A stretch of 19,806 nucleotides of DNA from Paraglomus occultum (Eukaryota > Glomeromycota > Glomeromycetes > Paraglomerales > Paraglomeraceae), in NCBI GenBank assembly GCA_910592205.1, contig CAJVPJ010000653.1:1-19806 (forward strand), in the 5' to 3' direction. The translations under genes were made by a program, and so were the position numbers. Numbering within the stretch: position 1 is the stretch's first letter; each line of letters opens with the position of its first letter. Positions 1 to 10,763 of this stretch are shown here, piece after piece. The notes under the pieces are model-generated. The model was given only the letters and a program-made list of their open reading frames with translations, was not told the DNA's origin and searched no databases.

Positions 1-309
1 GTTTTGCCATTTATTGCACCGGAAGTCTTCCAAACCCGCAAATTTACTCAAAAATCGGATGTGTATTCATTTGGTATCATTATGTATCTGATTGCTACTG
101 GTGAACCGCCATTTAGAAATTGGTCGTTTGACAAATGTTTGGCGATACGTGTTTGTGGGGGACTGCGACCGTCGATGCCTGATGCTGCACCAGAGGATTT
201 CAAGAAACTTGCCGAGCAGTGTTGTGATGCTGATCCTGATGAGCGTCCTGATGCAGGAACACTTTACCGGGATATCGTCAATCTTCGTGGAGAGGCGGAC
301 AAGTGGTGA
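1..309 (+). CDS. Protein kinase-like protein, C-terminal exon (5' end outside window)
   Basis: The frame is open from base 1 and ends at TGA 307-309, giving about 102 codons of the C-lobe of a protein kinase. Visible landmarks are FIAPEVF (the APE motif after the activation segment), KSDVYSFGIIMY (subdomain IX with its invariant Asp), a GEPPF loop, GLRPSMP, and DADPDERPDA with the conserved Arg of subdomain XI. The wording around QKSDVYSFG and GLRP resembles the large tyrosine-kinase-like families of Glomeromycotina, which supports the organism guess. The ATP-binding lobe and the HRD and DFG catalytic motifs lie upstream of the window, so whether the kinase is active cannot be judged. The protein stops shortly after the kinase fold, with no Sel1 or other tail. 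It would phosphorylate protein substrates in the cytoplasm if active; the substrate is unknown. Confidence 0.88.
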   Translation, partial: VLPFIAPEVFQTRKFTQKSDVYSFGIIMYLIATGEPPFRNWSFDKCLAIRVCGGLRPSMPDAAPEDFKKLAEQCCDADPDERPDAGTLYRDIVNLRGEADKW

Positions 310-1672
310 CAACGTGTGGCATACTATATATCATACTGATGTAACACCTTTATACGTCTCGAGAAAGAGAGTAAATATTCCAGCACACTTGTACGGTTAC
401 ACGTTGATACAAATAAAGTCAACTTACAATGTTAACATCGTCTTATTGTCTAATAATTTAGCGACACAGACGCTCTTGTAATTCGCGGTTTATGTGCTGT
501 TTTACTCAAGGAGCTCCAGTTAGATATATTAAATGCGTCAACATGACGTACAATGTTTGGATGCTTTAAAGATCCGTACTAGCACCCAAAGACTGCTGAA
601 TAAATGTAGTATACCACATTTAACGTCAGATTGGCGAATAATTATAAGTAACTCTCGTAATGTATTAAACCAAAAAATAAAAATTTTAGCTAAAAAATTA
701 ATTATAAAACTTATATTCATAAAATAGACCTGGCCTGCTTTCTTCAATGTTATTTAAATTTCTGCCCACTTTTTGTCTCAAAACAATACCAAATTAATTG
801 CCGATTTTATAGTGCGCATGGAACAATGGAAATTTCCAATCAACTTTATACAATAGGCGTTGTTAATTCTTTTACTTGTAAATCATATAACAATAAAAAC
901 TCTTTACTAGAAAAATCTATATCGAAAAACGGTACCGGTTCTAAGCGTTTTGAATTACAGCAGTCGACCGTATTGTGTATTAATAGAACTAACAAATATT
1001 AAAAACATTTCCCTAACTGTAGTAATTTTCAGAGCTTGTAGTTTATTAGAATTCAGCAAGGATAACACACATAATGTAATAAATTCGTGTCTTTGGTAGC
1101 CAAATAAAGCCATCGACCATTTCACTGTAGTAATTCGACTAATACTAAAACATCTGTTATTATTATTAAAATAAAAATAAAACTTGCTTTAGTGGTTATC
1201 TGTATTTAGATAATATATCTTAATATTAAACATTCAGCAACCATTTTACCAAATCGCCATTTACAAATTCTATACAAAATTGGCTCATCACTGGTATAAT
1301 GACAAGCATACTAATACAGTTAGTTACAATACAATTCGTCATATACATCAAGGACTACTTTAAGCATCTCCCTTATATTTTCTAACCAATTTTTGTAAAA
1401 ATATATATCTTTTCTATTACTATGTCCTTTTCAGTTGTTCTTTCATATACATACATAACTCAAGTGTTTTTTAATACATGCTTCTCCTTTAATTCGCTTT
1501 CATATCAAGCATATATTTGCAAATAAGAATAAAAACTTTCTTTTCTAATCTCAAATTGACACAAGTTACATAATAATAACTGATATCAAAATCTTTGTAT
1601 AATAATAATAACTAATAAGAATCTACGTTCACTCAATGGGTATGTTTTACATTCTGATACTATTATGGTTTT
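310..1672. other. AT-rich intergenic region, no gene seen
   Basis: This 1.36 kb gap separates the kinase stop from the stop of the minus-strand BTB-Sel1 gene, so it holds two facing 3' ends. It is AT-rich, with several AATAAA-like strings (for example near 672-683, 892-898 and 1102-1107) that could serve polyadenylation. I see no coding stretch with convincing composition; the open frames here are short and interrupted. Confidence 0.6.
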
Positions 1673-3495
1673 TCATCCTTTTCTATTTGCAAGATAGGTG
1701 AGCAATACCCCTCTCTGTCCAGCTGTCTTTTTACTAATTTGTGCCTGTCTTTCTCTAAGAAGATTTTGAGCCTTAGCATATCCTTGTTCAGCTGCCTTTT
1801 TATACCATTCAATTGCCTTTTGTTCATCTTTTTCTACTCCAGTTCCATTAGCATAACAAATAGCAAGACAATATTGTGCTTCAGCACGCCCTTGTTCAGC
1901 TGCTTTTTTGAACAATTCAACTGCCTTTTGTTCATCTTTTTCTACTCCAATTCCATGTCCATAACACAAACCAAGATTACATTGTGCTCGAGCATCTCCT
2001 TGTTCAGCTGCTTTTTTGAACAATTCAACTGCCTTTTGTTCATCTTTTTCTACTCCAATTCCATGTCCGTAATAGTAACACAAACCAAGATTACATTGTG
2101 CTTGAGCATCTCCTTGTTCAGCAGCTCTTTGATACCATTCAACTGCCTTTTGTTCATCTTTTTCTACTCCAGTTCCAAGTCTATAACACACACCAAGATT
2201 AAATTGTGCATTACTGTATCCTTGTTCAGCAGCTTTTTGATACCATTCAACTGCCTTTTGCTCATCTTTTTCTACTCCACTTCCATTTGCATAAAACACA
2301 CCAAGACTAAATTGTGCAGCAGCATTGCCTTGTTCAGCTGCTTGATGGTATAATTCAACAGCCTTTCCAGCTTCTTTCTCTACTCCAATTCCATGTTCAT
2401 AGCAATAGCCAAGATTGTGCTGTGCAGTAACATTTCCTTGTTCAACTGCTCGTTTGTATAATTCAATAGCCTTTTCAATATCTTTTTCTACTCCATATTG
2501 CTCTTGTTCATTTTTACTTACAACAGAATCAAGATTATGCCTTTGTCCTGTTCTTGGTAATAAAATTGTAGTGCTTGGGACATAATCTTTCTTTATTTGG
2601 CAATTGAGTGTATCATGACGCAATTTTCTTGGTAATAAATCATCAAATAGAAGAACCTTATCAAGGGACATATTGAAGAATCTAATGTGAGGTATACAAT
2701 CTGCTATAATATCTTTCACTGTGTTGATTTCATGGGATGACCAATTATCTAGATCATGTCCAAGTTCTAGCTCAGGTACTTGTTTAGTGGCCCACTGCAT
2801 AACTGACATCCAGATCTCGTCTTCTTCCATGCTGAGGTTATCAATTTTGAGAAGATCAATCAAGGTCTCCTTTGGTAAAATTGCAAAATCTTTTGATTTA
2901 AACACAATATCTGGGTGGGAAACCATAAGCCGATTGCAATAAGCCAAAAGCCTATTCAAAGGGGTGGTCGAAAGAGCATACTTATGAACTGTAATGATAT
3001 TCTGTTGAATCCATCCTGTTTGTTTCTCAATCAAATAAGTTTCAATTGCAATGAGAAGATCAAGCAATTCAAGTTTAATAGCTCCATCTAGAAGACTAAT
3101 CCAATCCACAAGTTTACATGAATCATAGGAAATTTTCCCAGTATAAATAAACCTGCACAAAGAAGCATTTAATTTAGGAGTATTCTATTATGTTGATATA
3201 GTAATAGGCATAAACACAAAATTTACCTAAGCAGAATTTCGAAAACGTCAGGTGCCAAATCCTCCAGTATCATAGCAGTCTTTTGAATCTCTTTAGTATT
3301 AGATGTCCCTGAATTTCCGGTTAAGCTATTCTCAAAGAATGAGCATTGTGCACACAGTATTAGTGTATGGGTAAAAAATATTTTGCAATTTGGCTCCCTT
3401 CCGACATGAATCGAAAGGTCAGCATATTTGCCGCTTTCGTAAATCTTCTCATAGGCTGATACAAGACGTGAGGACAAGTCAATTACGATATCCAT
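1673..3495 (-). CDS. BTB-BACK protein with Sel1 repeats
   Basis: There are two exons on the minus strand: 3495-3227 and 3152-1673, with a 74-nt intron (3226-3153; donor GTAAAT, acceptor TGCAG). The join restores the Arg codon in EILLR-FIYTGKISYD, a typical BTB sequence. The start is ATG at 3495 and the stop TGA at 1673-1675, giving 582 aa. Residues 16-115 are a BTB/POZ fold (YADLSIHVGRE near its start, FIYTGKI near its end). Residues about 130-212 read as a BACK domain. Residues about 309-565 are Sel1-like repeats: six full copies of 36-38 residues plus partial copies at each end, with consensus AQ.NLG.CY..GTGVEKDEQKA.EWY.KAAEQG. BTB-BACK proteins commonly dimerise and serve as Cullin-3 adaptors, and Sel1 arrays are protein-binding solenoids, so a scaffold or substrate-adaptor role is likely. 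Partners are unknown. A short Lys-rich tail follows the repeats. Glomeromycotina are known for expanded BTB and Sel1 families. Confidence 0.9.
1727..2497 (-). repeat. Coding Sel1 tandem repeats (about 108-nt unit)
   Basis: In-frame tandem repeat inside the BTB-Sel1 gene. The unit is 108 nt (36 codons). The copies at 1994-2107 and 1886-1993 are almost identical in DNA, except that the first carries a 6-nt insertion adding two Tyr codons (CYYYGHG against CYGHG). The remaining copies differ more. The opposite strand is also open over much of this stretch because of the repeat composition; that frame is a shadow. Confidence 0.9.
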
Positions 3496-4290
3496 TTTTT
3501 AAGAAAGATACTTCGATCTTTTAGATTAAGCGTTTTGACGTTGCGCAGAAAAAAAGTGTTCGGTAAGCGATTGGCCTATTATCATCCGATCTTACGTCGA
3601 TCCACGTGTGACAGCGCGCAATTTAAACATCTCAATTCTGCGACGACAAGCATTGGTTTCGCTGTTATATTTCATTGCCATCTAACGAATAGTATAAAGT
3701 ATGCTCTGTGATATGGTATATGCAAGATATTTTAGCAAATATTAACCACCGTCCTTCTGTTTCGTTCAGTTGCATACGTTCTTATGTTAACAGATGATAT
3801 TGATATTAAATATGTTCTCAATATTATCATACTCAATATTAAAAAAACTATTCTTTCTTTACTACAAGGGTTTCATATTTACCCGATTTAGAGCCTTTAT
3901 TATACAAGCGAGTATTGTTTATCGTTAATGATCTATTCCATGTCAAGAAGTATTCTTTCCAACTGTGAGCTAAAATTGTCAATGATAAAATTTTGGGATT
4001 TGTATTTGAATCACAAGTTTATAGTACTTGAAAGGGTTAACCGATGATGACCCGATAAACCCCGAATAATATACAGCAGTATAATAACTTGAAGACTGAG
4101 TAATTCCTTATATTGTCATACATTTGACGTTAATTTTGTATAGACATAGCAATAGTTTTCTTTAGACGTCAGTCATCCGCGATCGTTGCAGGTTGAGGAT
4201 ACATTCACATTGCAAAGATTTCAGGCATAAACCGGACAAATTTTTTGTCATATTATATGTTGTATTACTAATATATCAAAGAATCTTCGT
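3496..4290. other. Upstream region of the BTB-Sel1 gene
   Basis: This stretch holds the 5' flank and presumed promoter of the minus-strand BTB-Sel1 gene. A CACGTG lies at 3603-3608, 108 nt before its ATG, but that hexamer occurs several times in the window at about chance level. From about 3700 the sequence is AT-rich and without a recognisable gene. Confidence 0.45.
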
Positions 4291-4404
4291 CGGTGCTATG
4301 TGAGTGGGGAACTGGAGTGACAAAATGAAAACAAGCATTTGAATGGTGGCTGAGCAAGGGTATGTCCAAACACAATTTATGATAATGGAACTGGATTAAC
4401 AATA
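4291..4404 (+). pseudogene. Degraded Sel1-repeat fragment
   Basis: Piecing the three plus-strand frames together gives successive parts of Sel1 repeats: CYVSG, then GTGVTK followed by a stop, then KQAFEWW, then a frame change to AEQGYVQTQF, then another change to YDNGTGLT. Order and spacing follow the Sel1 unit (CY..GTGV.KDE.KAFEW...AEQGY..AQ...CYDNGTG). At least one in-frame stop and two frame changes break it, and about one repeat and a half survives. It is on the opposite strand to, and about 0.8 kb from, the intact BTB-Sel1 gene. It may be a remnant of a dispersed or locally duplicated Sel1 gene. No intact start or flanking exons were found. Confidence 0.6.
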
Positions 4405-5029
4405 GGAAGCAAATTGGTTCGTGTTATTAAAAAGAAATGTTATTGGCGTAAATAAAATGTCCAAAAAGTAACTGAACAAAATTAGAAGAGGTTTTTAGAC
4501 AAATGATTATTTGTTTATATAGTTCCTGGACAGCGGTTATCACTCTTTCTAACACGTATTCCGAACACTTGCAATAAGAAACATTCCGACACAAACGAGC
4601 AACGACAAATATTTCGCAGCTGATGCTCGGGATCCGTTTTTCCGGAAGCATGTTAATTAATAAATATATTTAATATCATTATTAATAAATCTATACTCGA
4701 ACCAAAGCCACACGCCTATTGTTAATTAGAACGGACGTTACACAGTGACTGTCATTTTATGTACCGATAAAGCATTGTGTAATATTCAATTTAGGTAATT
4801 CACATACCACGAGTCATAATATCCCTCTAAGCCTGAACTTTGAGTACTTTGTAATCTATAATCCGTCTGCTGACGGACCACTGTCAACTTATTCCAACTG
4901 CACAAGCCTACTGCTTCTTTGGCTAGAAAGTTGTTGACAAAGAAAGCAGCCCAGCAATCCTTGGTTTTGTGTGGGGATTATTCCTGATTTTTAGTGACTA
5001 TTTAATTAAACATTGGCATTGCCACTACC
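4405..5029. other. Upstream region of the CDC50-family gene
   Basis: AT-rich sequence between the Sel1 relic and the CDC50 start. A 74-codon minus-strand frame starting with ATG lies at 4427-4651. It resembles no family I know, and its length is not unusual for this base composition. The last 150 nt before 5030 should hold the CDC50 promoter and 5' leader; I see no clear TATA box. Confidence 0.4.
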
Positions 5030-6689
5030 ATGGCTCCCACAGAAGGAAAGAGTCGTAAACCAGCTAGTAAGTACGAGTTTGTACTGAACGAGTACCCGTC
5101 CTCCTTGCAGTTACTGAACTCGTTTGTTCATTAGATACGGCGTTCAAGCAGCAACGTTTAAAGGCATGGCAACCGATCTTGACACCAAAGACAGTATTGC
5201 CCACCCTTTTCATAGTCGGGATTATATTCGCTCCTCTAGGTGGTTTGTTGCTGTATGCTAGTAACACCGTAAGTACTTTGATAAAGATTTAGTCGGCTCT
5301 TGCCAAGAACAATCTGTTAATCGACGTCGTCGGCAATGCATAATACTTCTGACAATCTTGTTTTGTAATTTTTCATATCAACTGGATTAAAAAGTAGTCA
5401 TGTTGATTCAACCCCAATTTACTCATCGAAACTGATGCGTCTTACCCTTTATTGTTATTTTACGACAGGTCTCCGAAATCGAAATTGACTATACAGATTG
5501 CGCCGACCAACCAGCAGAATTTGGCCCAATGCCCTCCAACCTTGTTAAAATCTCGTTTGCCAGTAACAATGGCCAGTCAGATAGTCCGCAATGGCGTGCC
5601 ACAGACGTCGCGTACAACGATATTCCAACGAAACGGTGTGAGATTAAATATAATATTCCAGCAGAGTTGAAAGGTCCCGTCTATATGTATTATCGATTGA
5701 CCAACTTCTATCAGAACCATCGTCGCTATGTAAAGAGTTTTGATGCCAAGCAGCTCCAAGGTGACGCGGTGTCAGCGGCAACGTTGGAGGCTGGAAATTG
5801 TAAACCATTGGCGACGATAGATGGAAAGCCTATATATCCTTGTGGATTGATTGCGAATTCTATGTTCAACGGTATGAGCATGTCGATTATTTTTCTACAG
5901 CACAAACACTCTCTTAATGAATTGTTAACTAACGCTCTAATCTATAACCACCAATCATATTATAGACACTATATACGAACCTCGACTTATCAACGCAACC
6001 GGTCCAAACACTGAAACACCGATTAACTTCACTTCAGTTGGAATAGCATGGCCATCAGACCGTCAAAAGTATGGTCCAACAAAGTACAACGCGTCTGATG
6101 TAGTTCCTCCGCCAAATTGGCAAAACAGATTCCCTGGTGGTGCATATAATGAGACCAATATTCTTACCGTTACTGATGAGGCATTCCAAGTATGGATGCG
6201 TACGGCTGGGTTGCCTGATTTCAGAAAATTGTATGCAAAAACGGGCGAGTCTTTTGAAGCAGGACCATATCAAATCGATATTGACTTACGTAAGTAACAG
6301 TGAATACAACTGTTATTCCAACATCAAGCACTTGTACATATATTCATTGCATTTTTTTGATAGTATTCCCGGTCAAAGTTTACGGCGGTAGAAAATCGAT
6401 TGTATTTTCTACAGTGTCATTCTTGGGAGGAAAGAATCCGTTCCTGGGCGTTGCGTATGTTGCAGTCGGTATTTTGTGTGTGATTCTTGGAAGCATATTT
6501 ACGGCGAAACATTTACTCAAACCAAGGTAAGCAGAATGATAACAAATGGCTTATCTAATTATGCATACGTGTTACTGGATACTAATTTTCTCATGCTTTT
6601 TTTGTCTTGTTAGAAAACTTGGCGATCATACAAAATTATCATGGAATCAGAATTCGAAGAATTCAAAGGGAAGTGGGGGAGGACAATAA
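5030..6689 (+). CDS. CDC50/LEM3-family flippase subunit
   Basis: Six exons: 5030-5066, 5135-5268, 5469-5871, 5966-6289, 6364-6526 and 6614-6689. All five introns are GT-AG, of 68, 200, 94, 74 and 87 nt. They join in frame to 378 aa ending at TAA. Family marks are clear: [20 protein letters not shown] before the first membrane segment (about residues 33-56), then [50 protein letters not shown], and a second membrane segment at about 326-346. The large loop between them carries four Cys (68, 114, 168, 182), which in this family form disulphides, and N-glycosylation sites at about 201, 212, 233 and 253. CDC50 proteins pair with P4-type ATPases, allow their exit from the ER and support flipping of aminophospholipids to the cytoplasmic leaflet. 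The length fits the usual 350-420 aa. Which paralogue it matches (Cdc50, Lem3 or Crf1 type) cannot be told by eye. Confidence 0.96.
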
Positions 6690-7490
6690 ATACGATAATA
6701 ATGTGGATAAGCCATAAAAAGCTACCTACAATTTTTCAAGTATGTAAAGCAGTTACCGCACGGAAGAGTTTTATGTCTTAACTTTATTAGAATTGATGCC
6801 AATGGTATATGCACTCTCGACGTAGGGGAGGCTGCTAAGGTCATTGGTTTTTTTCCCCTTTAGTGATTGTATCATATGTGTACTCACAATTAAAGTTTCA
6901 ATAATATTAGATTACCGATCTTTTTTAATAACAAATCAGTCAATTGGTAGCATTGTCAATATCATGTGAGCGCAATATTTTCTGACTTCCTTTTTGTGCT
7001 TACCAATTACTCAGTTTGCTCTAATTATGAATGATGGATAATGCTGAATCGATCAGTTGCTATCTTTGTAAAACTTCGCCGGCGATTAATTAAATCTTAT
7101 CAAGAAGAATTTGTCCTTCTTTTTCGGTTCATTCGCACGCAAACCGTGAATCAAACAGTATGCGGTAACCAAGTTACCTGGTACTATATGCATCGAACAT
7201 ACTATTACACAATGACTTGTACACCGCACTCTAGCCGACATTTACAAAAGATACTCGCATACTCGCGCAACATATTCATCCAATAGATTTTAACTCCCAT
7301 TTCAGTTTTGTCTATATTTTGTATTTTCCAGGCTTAGGAAGTAACAAACGATTATATGTCAAATAAACTATATATATATGTATATATATATGTACGATGA
7401 AAATATATGATATTCGGATAAATCCCCTTTTACAATGAAACTCACCATTTTTAACCCAAACCATTGGACCAACTCTGAGAAAGTTTCTCT
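6690..7490. other. Shared 3' region between convergent CDC50 and GRR1 genes
   Basis: This 0.8 kb stretch separates the CDC50 stop from the GRR1 stop, tail to tail. It contains AATTAAAGTTTCAATAAT at about 6890-6907, a plausible polyadenylation area, and a TATATATATG microsatellite near 7367-7393. An 81-codon frame beginning with ATG at 7041 has no recognisable motifs and is probably chance. Confidence 0.5.
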
Positions 7491-9608
7491 CTAGTTCTGC
7501 TCGCCATACCCATCCACTTCAACAATATCAACGTCATTATCTCCTTCCGATATATCATATCCGGTTCCCTCAATATCAATATCAAAATTTCCTATTCCAT
7601 AATCATGATTGCTATTGTTATTGTTATTGTTATTGTTATTGTTATTGTTGTCAATATTATTGTTAATGTTAATGTTATTGTTGTCATCAATGTTACTGTT
7701 ACTGATATTAGCGTCATCACTAACATCGTTCTCATCGTCGTTACTGTTATCGTTATCGTTATCGTCGTTATCGTTGTTATCGTTGTCGATATTGGCATTC
7801 CTTCCATCTGCGCCGATAGCGTTCACGCCCATTCGAGAGCTGTATCTGTTTCCCATTGTACTATCCAAAATGTTTAAATGATGTCGTAATTCTCTTACAC
7901 CCTTTCCACTAAACACACAAAACATCTGCCTCTGATGCTGGGAATAGTCTTTCGGCGGAGGACGGCCGAATTGTTGTAAATCAGGACGCTGGAATGCTGG
8001 CACCCCAGTCAAAGATAAGTGAATCAGCCGAGGACATGCATTGATCAGTTCCAACACAGCACCGACCGAGATGTTAACGCAGTACGATAAATGGACTCGT
8101 TCCAGTCTACGATCCACCACTCGACTATCTATAAGTGCGTATATTGCTTGATCGGTAATATTACCGCATTTAACTAGTCCAATGCGACGTATTTCTGGGA
8201 GATGAGCCATGTCGAACACAGATACGTCAGTTAGCTGAGTACACCTTGCCAAATCAAGATACCTTAACCGAGTGCAGTGTCTTGTTAGGTGAGTGATTGA
8301 GTAATCAGTGATTCGCGAACAATGGCCGAGGTGAAGGTAATGTAAATATTTCCCAATATTAGCGATAGAGTAAACACCTTTATCAGTAATAAGACTACAT
8401 TTTGCCAGTATGAGAACGCGCAACTTTGACGCGCTAGATGTTATCGTCTGGATTGATACGTCGGTGAGAAGATTGCAGTTGGTAAGGTCCAAAATGCGGA
8501 GTTGGTCGAAACAGCTAGGCATTGTCTTGGTGAATGCGTCATCCGTTAATTTTACACAGCCTCCTAGCCGTAATTCTCTCAGCTGATTGCAGTTCTCGAG
8601 GACAAGTTGAATAGACTTGTCGGTAATTTGATTACATTCGGTTAGATCCAATTCTAGCAGGTATGGACAATTCTCGGCAAGAACAATAATTGATTCGTCG
8701 GTGACATGAATACAACTGTTGAGTTTAATCTAAAATGGTATAGATGAATAACATAGGTTAATTAGCTTGACCAAATTTGACACTAAAGATCATATAACTA
8801 CGCTCACTCGACGCATACCCCTCTTCAAACCCACTCTTTTCCATTTCCACTCCTCTTTCCGCTCTCCATTCCTCTTTCGACTTTCCACTCCTCTTTCCAC
8901 TCGTCACTCTTTTTTCCATTCCATTTCCACTCTCCATTCCATTTCGCTCACTCACTCACTCGCCCATCAACTCACCCTTCTCAAGTTCCTGCAATTCGAC
9001 GCCACAGCCCTAACACCTTTATCAGTAATTCTCTTACACAAACTCATATTCAACCCTTGCATTCGCCTGCAATGCTCACCCACCAATTCGGCCACGTTAT
9101 CAGTCAACCCTTCGATATCAGCCACATCCAGCGCAACCAGATTCCTAGCCCTCTTTAACAGATTCTCTAATGCATTATCCGTCAACTTTTTGCAACCGCA
9201 CAGCGTCAATCTCTCTAATCGCTCACACGAACTCAATCGTTGGAGAATCTGATCGGATATATTTTCACCAAGAAAGGAAAAGTTTAGTCGCCGTATGAGG
9301 AGAGAGTATTGAAAGGTTTGGCTAGGACGAGAAAGAGTGTATAAAAGTTTGATCAGAGAACCGTTTCCGGTGAATATCGGTTTATGCCAGAGGAGTTCTA
9401 CTCCACAATGGCACCATGACTTGCACACGAAAATACACGATTTGAGGTCAGCGGGGGAGGTTATGAATTTAAAAATGTAGATAATGAGTTCTGAGGGAAG
9501 TGTTGCTGCTGAGACCAGCGAACGATATGGTATGAGCGGTTGATTATTGTTTGGCGAGTGAAGGGGATGGTTGTGATAGAGTACAGGCGAGTTGGTTGCT
9601 GATACCAT
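7491..9608 (-). CDS. GRR1: GRR1-type F-box / leucine-rich-repeat protein
   Basis: Two minus-strand exons, 9608-8976 and 8729-7491, separated by a 246-nt intron (donor GTGAGT, acceptor TTTTAG). The join gives NCRNLRR-IKLNSCIHVTDES in frame, 623 aa in total. The start is the first in-frame ATG at 9608; no ATG lies further upstream before the stop at 9804-9806. Residues 36-80 are an F-box (LPSELIIYIF...SWCHCGVELLW), which binds Skp1. Residues about 105-445 are a run of some 12 cysteine-containing leucine-rich repeats (pattern L..L.L..C..ITD.....), the substrate-binding solenoid. After them comes the highly Grr1-like SLTGVPAFQRPDLQQF, then PPP and HQRQMFCVFSGKGV. In yeasts Grr1 is the substrate receptor of the SCF ubiquitin ligase for cyclins and nutrient-signalling factors. 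The C-terminal 120 residues are acidic and rich in Asn and Asp. Confidence 0.95.
7605..7799 (-). repeat. Asn/Asp-coding low-complexity repeat in the GRR1 tail
   Basis: Residues about 522-586 of the GRR1-like protein are nearly all Asn and Asp. Within it a run of 12 Asn (about 7614-7649) is coded by alternating AAT and AAC, a hexanucleotide repeat. The rest mixes GAT, GAC, AAT and AAC. Both strands and several frames stay open here purely because of composition. Confidence 0.9.
8816..8965. repeat. Purine/pyrimidine-biased tract within the GRR1 intron
   Basis: On the coding (minus) strand the intron is a run of imperfect units such as GGAAAGAGGAGTGGAAA and GAGTGAGTGAGTGAG; the plus strand is the matching CT-rich run. 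It explains why this intron (246 nt) is the longest assigned in the window and why the overlapping frames on both strands are open without coding meaning. Confidence 0.7.
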
Positions 9609-10763
9609 ATGTGGGGCTGTCAAAGTGGTTGTCGTTTTTAGGGTAGTCAAAGGGCGAGAGGGTGGTTGGTGGGTGGTGGTTAGGTGGTGGTTAATGGTAA
9701 TGATAGTGAAGGAGTAGGAGGTGCAGCAACAGCAACAGGTTATTATTATTGTCGAGCGTTGTCTGTCTGCTTTTTTGATGTATTTTTTTTGTTTGCGATA
9801 ATATTAAATCTGCAATTGGATTCTATTGATGCTGGCGGTTTTTTGATATTGTTAAAGTGTCAAGAGGATCATGTGAGTCCAGCTGATGATGATTCTCGGA
9901 TTGTTGGGGTGAAAAAAGTTTTGACAGCTTTGGTTTTTGATGCTGAGTATATTTTGTATAATATGTGTGTAAAATATAAAGCCAAATTATGGTTTTCGTA
10001 ATTTCTTTATTATATTTATTTACTTTGTATAATTAATTATTTTTTTAATACACGTCGTAATTGGATGAGATGATATTGGGTATTTTATTTTTTCGTTTTC
10101 TCTTTTTCTCTTTTTTTCTTTTTTTTTTTTTGACAAGTTATTCTATCGGATGACTAAGGCTTCATCCGGAATAAAAGGGAAAAGATGAACTGCATTTGGA
10201 TTTGAGGGCGGCATACTAGAGTATTTATATTAATATTGTAAGTGTTGCACATATAAATGACGCACAATGTCCTTCTGCCTTACGCTTATGAATGCATAAG
10301 CAATGCGTCAATCACTTTACCTATTATCGTGACCCAATTTGTTATCTTTAAGAACACTTTTCAGACCACTGTTCATTGTTTACGACGTTTCAGTCATGAA
10401 CGGAGCTAATGTTTAATAAATAATGTTGAGTGGGCGGGATATGTGGCGTGCGAACAATATCTGCTAACCTAAAAAACAATCGCTTTGATGCATTTTGATG
10501 CAAGGGAACAAGTCATCTGGGTAACAATCGTCTAAACAATGATGACTCAAAAATATCCAGCAACGTATGAATGAAATGAAAAAGAAAGACGACCCAACAC
10601 ATCTTGGGGCTCTCCTTAACGGGGGGAAAGACTTATCTTTAGTGAAACTCTAATTATTTACAGAACAATAATTACGTCATTAGGTAGTCCAATTATCTCG
10701 TATCTACATATTGCACAAAAAGTCGCATACATAGCCTATATGCCTCTTTCATTTACTTACAGT
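9609..10763. other. GRR1 upstream region and non-coding stretch
   Basis: The first 150 nt should contain the GRR1 leader; the minus strand is CCACC-rich next to the start. The plus strand is open at 9684-10001 but begins at GTG and has odd composition, so I do not call it. Positions 10080-10131 are an almost pure T/C tract. One ATATTAATAT palindrome lies at 10227-10236. No gene was recognised between 10130 and 10763. Confidence 0.45.

Noticed and set aside
1739-2353. 204-codon plus-strand frame rich in Ser, Phe and Leu
   Set aside because: It is antisense to the Sel1 repeats and its periodicity mirrors the 108-nt unit; the minus strand has clear domains.
4427-4651. 74-codon minus-strand frame with ATG
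   Set aside because: Length is expected by chance at this base composition; no motifs or promoter.
7041-7286. 81-codon plus-strand frame with ATG
   Set aside because: Lies in the shared 3' region of two convergent genes and shows no family features.
7592-7881. Val/Ile/Leu/Thr-rich frames on both strands
   Set aside because: They are shadows of the Asn/Asp-coding repeat in the GRR1 tail.
8767-9252. 161-codon plus-strand frame
   Set aside because: Antisense to GRR1 exon 1 and to its pyrimidine-rich intron; low-complexity start and no family features.
9684-10001. 105-codon plus-strand frame
   Set aside because: Starts at GTG, overlaps the presumed GRR1 leader and promoter, and has no recognisable motif or intron support.
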